From Fodinibacter sp963707895 (GTDB lineage: Bacteria > Actinomycetota > Actinomycetes > Actinomycetales > Dermatophilaceae), in contig CAVPRS010000011.1 of the NCBI GenBank assembly GCA_963707895.1, forward strand, positions 703,993-767,992: 64,000 nucleotides of DNA. The letters are read 5' to 3'. Positions within the stretch are counted from its first letter, which is position 1, and the number at the start of each line of letters is the position of its first letter. A program made the position numbers and the translations under genes. Of the stretch, positions 56,571 to 64,000 are shown in pieces. The notes under the pieces were generated by a model. That model was given only the letters and a program-made list of their open reading frames with translations, made no database searches and was not told the origin of the DNA.

Positions 56571-57264
56571 CCATGACTTCCCTCTCCCTGATCGGCCCGG
56601 GCCGGCACGGCACCGCCATCGCGCAGCTCTTCGCCGCCCACGGCGTCGAGGTGACCCTGTTCCACTACCGCCCGGAGAAGGCCGAGCAGGCCGCTCGGGC
56701 GATCACGGCGGCTGTGCCGCGGTGCCACGGTCAAGATCGCCGAGAGCCTGGAGGCCGCGGCCGACAGCTCGGACGTCGTGGCCCTGACCACGCTCTGGGA
56801 CGCGCCCCAGCGCGAGGTCCTCTCGCGCGCATCGGCGACCGGCTCGTCGGCAAGGTGCTCCTCGACGTCTCCAACCCGCTCGACGTCACCCCGGCCGGGA
56901 TCTCCTTCCGCAAGCCGGTCGAGGGGTCGGCGGGCCAGTTCGTGGCGACGCTGCTGCCGGCGCGGCGTCGGGCACGTCAAGGCGTTCTCGAACCTCGCGA
57001 CCGCCGTGCTCGGCACGGCCGCCGACCAGGAGCCCGCCGCGGTGCTGCCCTACCTCGCCGACTCGCTCGGCCACGGCGCACCGGGTGCGGCCGCTGCTGG
57101 AGCGGACCGGATGGCAGCCCTGGTACGTCGGCGACATCGGCCGCTCGGCGGACCTCGAGATCGGCGGCCGCTACAACAAGGTGACCGGCCGCCTGGGCCG
57201 TACTGTGCTCGACGTGCAGGACTTCACCCGGCAGTTCGGTCCCGAGCAGCTTCCGGAGCGCTGA
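56567..57264 (+). pseudogene. NADP(H)-binding reductase (F420-dependent NADP reductase-like), multiple frameshifts
   Basis: Starts with a Rossmann fold (SLIGPGRHGTAIAQLFAAHG) and continues in other frames with VVALTTLWDAPQREVL, KVLLDVSNPLDVTPAG, GHVKAFSNLATAVLG and DIGRSADLEIGGRYNKV. This is the order of the NADPH-dependent F420 reductase/NADP-binding family. About four indels disrupt it; the corrected length is about 231 residues. The ATG overlaps the stop of the quinone reductase gene, and MarR follows after two bases. Confidence 0.75.
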
Positions 57265-57266
57265 CG

Positions 57267-57761
57267 ATGACGACGGCGGAGGACGCGGCGGTGGACGCGG
57301 AGCGGGAGGGCCGGATCGCGGTCTGGCGCGACCTGGTGGTCGCTCACGACCGGCTGATGAAGCAGTTCCAGACCGAGCTCAAGACGCGAGCTTCGACCTG
57401 TCCGTGCCCCAGTACGACGCCCTGCTGCGCCTGTCGCTGGCGGGCGGGACGTGCCTGCGGATGGGTGAGGTCGCCGACGCGCTGCTGTTCAGCAGCGGCG
57501 CCGCGACCAAGGTCTTCGACCGGCTCGTCGAACGCGGGCTCGTCGAACGCGGCGCGGACCCAGACGACCGCCGCACCGTGCTCGTCGGGCTGACCGACGA
57601 GGGCCGCGCGCTGTTCGCGCGGGCGCAGCGCGCCCACGGCGACAGCATCCACGACAAGCTCGGCCCGTTCGCCTCCGCCGACGAGCGCCGGCACGTCGAG
57701 GCCTTCCTGAAGCGGCTCGCCAGCACCGAAGCCCGCCACCGACAGCCACCCAGGCCGGTAG
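57267..57761 (+). pseudogene. MarR family transcriptional regulator, frameshifted
   Basis: N-terminal helices in the first frame (EGRIAVWRDLVVAHDRLMKQ), then from about 57395 in another frame the winged helix: VPQYDALLRLSLAGGTCLRM, FDRLVERGLVERGADPDDRR with the wing Asp-Arg pair, and GLTDEGRALF. One base is missing near 57390. The literal second frame runs to 57952 with an unlikely Pro/Arg-rich tail; a TAG at 57759-57761 in another frame is a more natural end. It probably controls its own operon through the dyad at 55591. Confidence 0.75.
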
Positions 57762-58082
57762 CCCCCCCCAGAGCGAGCGGTCCCTTCCGCCAATGCCCCG
57801 CACAGCGGAGGGGTATCAGCGGACGGCGCCCTGCCGCCTCGACCGGCACCGATTTCGCCGTGTCTTTGGTGCCACCGTTGGTATCGGACTCTTTGGTCGC
57901 ACGGCGGATGAACGAACCCCCCTTCCAAGGTGAATCTTCGGGGCCTGTCTGAGATGCCGGTAGCGGAGCAGCTACCGAGCCTTTACGGTCGTCGGCGTGA
58001 GTGTTGATGCGGTTCCGGGGGTCCGGGGGTCCAGACGGGACCGGAGTGGTCGAGACAAGCGATGGCCCGGATGGCGCCAACG

Positions 58083-58225
58083 ATGACCTGCCCGCAATGC
58101 CGCAATGTTGGTGGGCTAACGCTGCGCTGGGGGCGGCCGACCGGGGCTGCCTGGCCTGTGATGCTTGCGGATACGCAGGCGGCTTGCCCACGTCCAGGTC
58201 ACAGCGAAACAGTCCGACTTCCTGA
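58083..58225 (+). pseudogene. Possible zinc-ribbon protein remnant
   Basis: One frame reads MTCPQCRNVGGLTLRWG, and a second reads DRGCLACDACGYAGGLPT. CPxC followed by CxxCGY is the pattern of a small zinc ribbon; one missing base would join them. Weak support. Confidence 0.3.
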
Positions 58226-58645
58226 CGCATTTGCGCGTATCCGGGGAGAGCAGCCAAGCGATGGTTGAGTACCCGTCGCACTGACGCCGGCGACTCCCCA
58301 CGAGGCTGGTTCGTTGCGGGAGACAGCGGGGGGTAAGCAGGCGGCGGACGGCAAAGTGACGTGCGCGCGGTGTCGCCACGCGGGTCTTGGGAGTACCCCG
58401 CGCCGTCGCTGGGACAAGTTGTGTGAAACGGGTCACATGATCGAGCCAAGTGCGCTCCAATGGAAAGGAGTTGCCGACCCGCCTTGCGGAAGGCAGCGAG
58501 CGCGCTGAAGAGGTCGGTGCGCGACAACCCGGGTGTGGGCTCGTCCGCCCGTCCCGCCCCCGTGTAGATGCCGCCCTGCGCGGTGCGCGGTATGAGGCGC
58601 CCCGGTGACGGCGATCTGGGCCCGGGTCAACAGCTCGGCCCCGAT

Positions 58646-58693
58646 GGGCCACCGAGCCCCCGTACTGTAGGGGGTGCGACGACTCGGTGGCCC
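58646..58693. repeat. Inverted repeat
   Basis: GGGCCACCGAG (58646-58656) pairs with CTCGGTGGCCC (58683-58693), with an inner CCCCC/GGGGG pair around GTACTGTA. It could form a cruciform or terminator; no transposase gene is near. Confidence 0.5.
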
Positions 58694-59738
58694 ACCACCA
58701 GCTGCTACCGGGCAAGATGTGGTCGCGCCCCTCGAGGAGACGAAACCTCATACCCGAGGAGCGCCCCCGTCCACGTCTCTCGACGCCGACGTGACCCGTG
58801 CAACTCCCACTGCAGGGCGCCGGAACGCCGAGAAACGTACTCCCGGGGCACCGACGGAAAACCCTCCAGCGAGGAACGAATTCTCGCTGACCGTTTGCGG
58901 CAGGCGGGCCGAGGTACGCAAGCCCGCGGATGGTCGTCCCGATCCACATTTGGGTGCAAAGGGCCTCGTCAGTGAACCCAATCTTGCGCACGAGCCCGCC
59001 ACCAAGGCAGGCTCGCGAAACGACAGGGGGCGGGTGTGATGGGTGATGGGCTCGGCCCCCACTGAGCGGGGCTCGCCTTTATGGTCGGTTGCGTCTTCGA
59101 TGGGGCAATACGCACTACAACTGATAGCGCGGACGAGGGTGGAGGGGCTGATGGTTACGGGCTGGTCGATGGAACCGTGGTCCGTGTCGATCGTTGGATC
59201 GAGTCCGCGCCGGACACGCACTTGGTCGAGGATCGCATCCTTCATTCCCAAGCCGAGCCGCGAAGCCTTTGCGGGTGAAGGCGTCGACGCCCGCGGAAGC
59301 AGCTTTCAAGCAGACCGGCTGCACACGATGCTGCAAGGCCGCGTTGAAGGCCGGCCTGACGTCGGTCATCGACGTCAACGGTGAGGTCCTCGACATCCAG
59401 ACCATCCTCGACGGGAAGCGGGCCTGAGCCGACAACCCAGTGATGCGGCCAGCGGCCTCGGCGTCGGCGACCCGGGCGGCGCCGTGAAGCGCCCCGTAGA
59501 TGTAGGTGCATCCAGGAGTCGGGCCCGCCGGTCGTGACGTCAGTACGCCGTACCCGAGGACGCGCTGCGGCTTCTCTTGGGCCTCCCGAACCCCCGCGGG
59601 CCCATGACCCTAACCACGAGTCCCTGGTCGTTGATGACACGGACGCGTCCGGTGCAAGATGCCAGCAAGCCGGGCGACGTCGCCCATCACCGGCGAACCC
59701 GTGTGTGCAGCGAGTCACTTTGCACTTCCCTCGATGTC

Positions 59739-59754
59739 ATTGAACCGCTTACGG
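59739..59754. promoter_or_regulatory. Possible LacI-type operator before the pentose locus
   Basis: ATTGAACCGCTTACGG approximates the LacI-family pattern TGNAANCGNTTNCA with its central CG. It lies 121 bp before the kinase start. No LacI gene is in the window. Confidence 0.3.
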
Positions 59755-59874
59755 TGACTCTCACGGCGTCCCCCGTCAAGCGCCGAAGGTCAGCCCGGTA
59801 AGGACGTTTCTGTGACGGATCACGGACGTCCCGCACCTTTCGGCGCTGACGCGCCCGGCCAAAGGAGTTTGACC

Positions 59875-61478
59875 ATGGCGAGCCACGATGGTCCCAGCGC
59901 CCGTGACGTAATTACCGCCGGTTCGGCGGTGCTCGGCATCGAACTTGGCTCAACGCGTATCAAGGCAGTGCTCATCGACCCGCTCGGCCGCCACCTCGCC
60001 GGGGGCAGTCACACGTGGGAGAACCGGTTCGTCGACCGGGTGTGGACCTACACCGATGAGGACATCTGGTCGGGAGTTCAGGGCAGCTTCGTGTCGATGT
60101 GCGCCGATGCGCAGGAACGGCACGGGGTTCGCCCCACCTCGTTGGGGGCCCTGGGGGTGTCCGCGATGATGCATGGCTACCTCGCCGTCGACGCCTCGGG
60201 CGACCTGCTGACGCCGTTCCGGGACCTGGCGCAACACGACGACCGGCCGGTCGGCGGCCGAGCTCACCGAACTCTTCGGGTGCACCATCCCGCTGCGCTG
60301 GTCGATCGCGCACCTATACCAGGCGATCCTGGATGACGAGCCCCACGTTGCGCAGGTGGCGTCACTGACCACCTTGGCGGGCTATGTCCACCGGCGCCTG
60401 ACCGGGTTGCACGTGCTCGGCGTCGGCGACGCGTCGGGCATGTTCCCCATTGACGCGAAGACCCGGAACTACGACGCCCGGCGCCTCGCGCAGTTCGACG
60501 CCTTGGTTGCCGATCGTCACCCCGGCCTGTACCTCGGCTCGGCTCCTGCCACGGGTGCTGGCCGCCGGTGCGGAGGCAGGCCGGCTCACCGACCGGGGCG
60601 CCGCACTGTTGGTGACCACCGGGGAGCTCGTGCCGGGGGCGCCACTCTGCCCGCCGGAGGGCGATGCCGGGACCGGCATGGTCGCCACGAACGCCGTGGC
60701 GCCGCGGACCGGGAACGTCAGCGTGGGGACGAGCATCTTTGCGATGGCCGTCCTCGAGGGACCGTTGTCGCGGATCCATCCTGAGGTTGACATGGTGACC
60801 ACCCCCGCCGGGGACCCGGTGGCGATGGTGCACTGCAACAACGGCGCCAGCGAGCTCAACGCATGGGCGTCGGTGTTCCAGGAGTTCTCGACCGCCATCG
60901 GGCACCACGTGGATCCCGATGAGGCGTTCCGCGTGCTCCTGAACGAGGCCCTGACCGCGGACCCTGACGCGGGTGGGCTGCTCGCGTTCAACAACCTCTC
61001 GGGTGAGCCCGTCACCCAGCTCGCCGAGGGGCGTCCCCTCGTGCTGCGGACGCCCGACAGCCGGTTGACCCTGGGGAACTTCATGCGCGCCCAGGTCTTC
61101 GCTGCGTTCGCAACGCTCAGTCTCGGGATGCGTGTCCTGGCCGACGAAGGAGTCCAGCTCGAGGTCGTGGTCGCCCACGGTGGCCTCTTCCGCACCGAAG
61201 GCGTGGCCCAGCGCCTTCTCGCGGCGGCGCTGCGCACCCCGGTGGCCGTTGGGCGGGACGCAGGTGAGGGTGGAGCTTGGGGCATCGCCGTCCTCGCCTC
61301 GTACCTTGCTCACGCCGACGAGTCAGACCTGGCGGCGTTTCTGCAGGCCCTGTTCTCAGCCGGCGCTCCAGCGCGCATCGTCGAGCCCGACCCCGTTGAC
61401 GTTGAGGGGTTCTCGGACTTCATGGAGCACTACGTGGCCGCACTGCCGGTCCAGCGAGCCGCCCTCAGCGCGACTTAG
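59875..61478 (+). pseudogene. FGGY family carbohydrate kinase, two frameshifts
   Basis: Corrected length about 533 residues. The N-terminal ATPase fold starts with LGIELGSTRIKAVLID, then SAMMHGYLAVD; the second half has GNVSVGTSIFAMAVLEGP and VVAHGGLFRTEGVAQRLLA. The frame changes at about 60215 (restoring TWRNTTTGR) and about 60540 (restoring LLPRVLAAGAEAG); both are single extra bases. AAAGGAG precedes ATG 59875. A GH43 enzyme and a LacY-type symporter follow, so a pentulose such as L-ribulose or D-xylulose is the likely substrate. Confidence 0.8.
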
Positions 61479-61533
61479 CCCCAGTCCTGCTACGTTGCAA
61501 ATCTGTCCTTTCTCAGCGTCGAGGAGGCGAACC

Positions 61534-62550
61534 ATGCCCACGGTTCCCGTGGCGAACCCCTTCGTGCTTCAGCGCGCCGATCCATGCGTCCTGCGCCACG
61601 ACGGCGAGTACTACTTCACGGGTTCGCACCCGTTGTACGACCGCATCGTCCTGCGCCGGGCAGAACGACTCGACGACCTGCAGGCCGCGCCCGAGGTGAC
61701 CATCTGGAGCAAGCACGCCGAGGGGCCGCAGTCCAACCTCATCTGGGCGCCCGAGCTCCACCGCATCGGTGATGCCTGGTACGTCTACTACGCCGCGGCG
61801 CCCAACCCGGACGTCACCTTCGACGTCCCCGACGCGGACGACACCTTCAACCACCGTGTCTACTGCCTCGAGTGCCTCGACGCGGACCCTCTCACCGGCA
61901 CCTGGACGGAGAAGGGCCAGGTGGACACCGGCTGGGAGTCCTTCGCGCTCGACGCGACGAGCTTCGTCCTCCGGGGCGACCAGTACCTGGTGTGGGCGCA
62001 GCAGGACTTCGCGGTGAAGGGGCACTCGAACCTCTACATCGCGCGCATGAAGAACCCGTGGACGCTCGCGACGCCCGCGGTCAGGCTGTGCCAGCCGGAG
62101 CTCGACTGGGAGATCATCGGGTTCTGGGTCGCGGAGGGTCCTTCGGTCCTGCAGCGGGACGGGCGGCTGTTCCTCACGTACAGCGCGTCCGCGACCGGGA
62201 TCGACTATGCGATGGGGCTGCTCACCGCGTCCGCGGATGCGGACCTCCTCGACCCCGCGAGCTGGACCAAGTCTCCGGAGCCGGTCTTCACCAGCGCCCC
62301 CGAGAACGGGATCTACGGTCCGGGCCACAACAGCTTCACGGAGTCGCCTGAGGGGGAGACGGTGCTCGTCTATCACGCCCGCACCTATACGGAGCTCATC
62401 GGCAACCCCTTGTGGGACCCCAACCGGCACGCCTGCGCGCAGGTCCTGCCGTTCGCGGACGGCGAGCCCCAGTGGGGGGTCCCACAGCCGCTGAGCCGTC
62501 CGGCGCCCTCCGGCGTCGAGGTGCTCGCACCCGACGGGACGATCCGATGA
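61534..62550 (+). CDS. Glycoside hydrolase family 43 (probable arabinofuranosidase/xylosidase)
   Basis: A 338-residue five-blade beta-propeller enzyme without signal peptide, so acting on imported oligosaccharides. Catalytic residues: Asp in RADPCVLRHDGEYYFTGS (base), Asp in the middle blades (FALDATSFVLRGD) and Glu in AEGPSVLQRDGRLFLTY (acid); the metal-site His is in YGPGHNSF. GAGGAGG precedes ATG 61534, and its stop overlaps the symporter start. Arabinose- or xylose-containing oligosaccharides are the usual substrates. Confidence 0.9.
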   Translation: MPTVPVANPFVLQRADPCVLRHDGEYYFTGSHPLYDRIVLRRAERLDDLQAAPEVTIWSKHAEGPQSNLIWAPELHRIGDAWYVYYAAAPNPDVTFDVPDADDTFNHRVYCLECLDADPLTGTWTEKGQVDTGWESFALDATSFVLRGDQYLVWAQQDFAVKGHSNLYIARMKNPWTLATPAVRLCQPELDWEIIGFWVAEGPSVLQRDGRLFLTYSASATGIDYAMGLLTASADADLLDPASWTKSPEPVFTSAPENGIYGPGHNSFTESPEGETVLVYHARTYTELIGNPLWDPNRHACAQVLPFADGEPQWGVPQPLSRPAPSGVEVLAPDGTIR

Positions 62551-63880
62551 GCGGCGGCGCTCAGGACACCGTGGCGCCGGCCACCGGGCCCACGTTCCTC
62601 GACTCGATCAAGCGCCCGGTGCTGTGGAACTACGGCGGGATCTACTTCTTCTACTTCGTCGTCTGGCAGTTCATCTTCACGTTCATGGGCCTGTGGCTCG
62701 ACGACCAGGGCATGTCGTCGACGAGCATCGGCAGGGTGAGCACGGTCATGGCGCTCACCGCGCTGTGCCTGCAGCCGCTGTACGGATTCCTGCAGGACCG
62801 CCTGGGCTTCCGCAAGCCGCTGTTCGCGTTCGTGGTCGTGTGCGCCGCGTTGATCGGGCCGTTCTTCCAGTTCGTGTTCAAGCCGCTCATCGGCGTCGAC
62901 CAGACCCTCGCCGCCGTGGTCGGAGGCATGTACCTCAGCCTCGTCACCTACGCGGGCGTGTCCGTGGTCGAGGCCTACAACGAGCGCGCGAGCCGTGCCA
63001 ACGAGTTCGAGTACGGCCACGCGCGGCTCTTCGGTGCGCTCGGCGGCTCCTTCGCCTCGGCCATCGGCGGACTGGTCTGGTCCACCAACCCCGACAACAT
63101 CTGGTGGGCCGCGTCGTTCTCTGCGCTCGTGCTGGGCGTGCTGCTCTTCGTCGCGCGGGTGCCGCGCAGGGCGGCCGGTGCGCGCCAGGCCGGGGGCGAG
63201 TCGCACGCGCACAAGGTCAGCAAGGAGGACATCCGCCGGCTGGTCACGGACCGCAACTTCCTCGGCTTCGTGGTCCTCATGATGGGCACGGCCGCCCTGT
63301 ACGACGTGTTCGACCAGCAGTACTCGATCTACTTCACCGGCCTCGTCGACCACGCGGACCCCGGAGGCGCTGTTCGGCACGGTGGTGTCGATCCAGATCC
63401 TGCTCGAGGCCGTGGTCCTGATCTTCACGCCCGCGATCATCAACCGGATCGGCGCCAAGCGCGGGCTGATGGTCTTCGCCGCGATCCTCGTGGTGCGGGT
63501 GCTGGGCTCCGCGCTCTTCACCAGCACGGGGGCACTGATCGCCTGGCGTTGGCTCGCCGCGGTCGAGATGCCGTTCATGCTCGTCTCGGTGATGAAGTAC
63601 ATCACCCGGATGTTCGACGTGAAGATCTCCGCGACCGCGTACATGCTCGGTTTCGGCGTCGCGAAGTCCCTGGGAGTCGCGGTGTTCTCCGGGGCGTTCG
63701 GGCGGTCCTACGACAAGAACGGGTTCTCCCAGTCCTACCTGATCATGGCCGTGGTGATCCTTGTCGCGACCATCCTCGCGAGCCTGCTCATGGGCGACGA
63801 CAGAGGCCGTGAGGCTCCCACGGGCGAGCTCGCCGACGGGGTCGACGGGTCGCGACGAGGAGAGTGCTGCCGCGCGTTGA
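62547..63880 (+). pseudogene. Oligosaccharide:H+ symporter (LacY-like MFS), two probable frameshifts
   Basis: A 12-helix sugar importer of the OHS/LacY family: FYFVVWQFIFTFMGLWLDDQ in helix 1 and GFLQDRLGFRKPLFAF as the motif-A loop. The frame breaks at about 63360 (VDHADPGGA); the next frame continues with EALFGTVVSIQILLEAVV to the last helix LVATILASLLMGDD. A second extra base near 63852 leads to the ending DEESAAAR and TGA 63878-63880; without it the frame runs off the window. Corrected length about 443 residues. It would import the sugars cut by the GH43 enzyme. Confidence 0.8.
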
Positions 63881-64000
63881 GCCGCGCCTGCTGCCCCATG
63901 CGTGCTGCGCCACTGGCGTGGTCACGCGTAGGAAACTCTAACGTCACGCCGCAATCGGCACTGACGACACCGGGTGCGGCCACGGCCCTAGACCGACTGC

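Larger units (their letters stand above)
57762..59738. other. About 2 kb without an intact gene
   Basis: No frame on either strand shows a recognisable full domain, and codon periodicity is poor. Visible pieces are the zinc-ribbon-like remnant at 58083-58225, a large inverted repeat at 58646-58693, and a short frame at 59280-59427 ending VIDVNGEVLDIQTILDGKRA that looks like the end of a lost gene of unknown type. The stretch separates the broken MarR operon from the pentose locus and is probably a recombination scar. Confidence 0.5.

Noticed and set aside
57762..57952. C-terminal extension of MarR to 57952
   Set aside because: Pro/Arg-rich, unlike any MarR tail, and it follows a frameshifted stretch; a stop at 57759-57761 is a better end.
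58646..58693. Terminal inverted repeat of an insertion sequence
   Set aside because: The two arms are only 26 bp apart and no transposase remnant is recognisable nearby.

Overview
The window is GC-rich DNA with the gene style of an actinobacterium: GTG starts, four-base stop/start overlaps, and many genes whose start codon sits 6-7 bases after a TANNNT box, the sign of leaderless transcripts. A Pls/PosA-type NRPS, a ROK-controlled aminosugar ABC operon, a second-type nuo cluster and a SipW/TasA-like pair suggest Micrococcales (perhaps Intrasporangiaceae-like). The family-level guess is inference only.

Layout. 0-3.4 kb: 3' end of a Pls/PosA non-ribosomal peptide synthetase, an overlapping M1 metallopeptidase, and a convergent phosphopantetheinyl transferase. 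3.5-14.1 kb: a reduced complex I cluster (nuoB, C, H, I, J, K, L, M, N; no A, D, E, F or G) with a DUF2568 gene and a hemerythrin gene inside it and htpX at the end. 14.2-21.0 kb: an SnoaL/DUF4440-like pseudogene, an MBL-fold hydrolase, a DUF1801 protein, a lipoprotein, then a Dcu-like carrier, M20 peptidase, DHA2 exporter and SRPBCC protein. 21.1-28.7 kb (minus strand): a GlcNAc/chito-oligosaccharide operon made of ROK repressor, binding protein, two permeases, GH3 hexosaminidase, ROK kinase and nagB. 28.7-43.5 kb: a membrane protein, pepN, a DinB-like protein, an AAA+/VWA pair, a TasA-like/SipW pair, an HtrA-MoxR-DUF58-VWA cluster, a GAP-family protein and yajQ, ending at tRNA-Tyr.

43.7-54.7 kb, downstream of the tRNA, is a possible accessory module: two membrane-anchored serine hydrolases (one a beta-lactamase-like/alpha-beta hydrolase fusion), an HD-domain protein, a CPYC flavoprotein, a large AAA-LuxR (LAL) regulator, a DHA2 pump and a collagen-like protein. 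Three near-identical 18-bp dyads sit upstream of the hydrolase/HD pair and of the pump, so I infer a local regulon. 54.7-59.8 kb is degraded: a MarR-type operon (quinone reductase, NADP-binding protein, MarR) with many frameshifts, then about 2 kb with no intact gene. 59.9-63.9 kb is a pentose/arabino-oligosaccharide locus (FGGY kinase, GH43, LacY-type symporter).

Single-base indels, mostly insertions, break or fuse genes at 1.6, 5.7-7.4, 46-51 and 55-64 kb, while 8-43 kb looks clean. They may be sequencing errors or true decay. Where they occur, each entry gives both the literal and the corrected reading.
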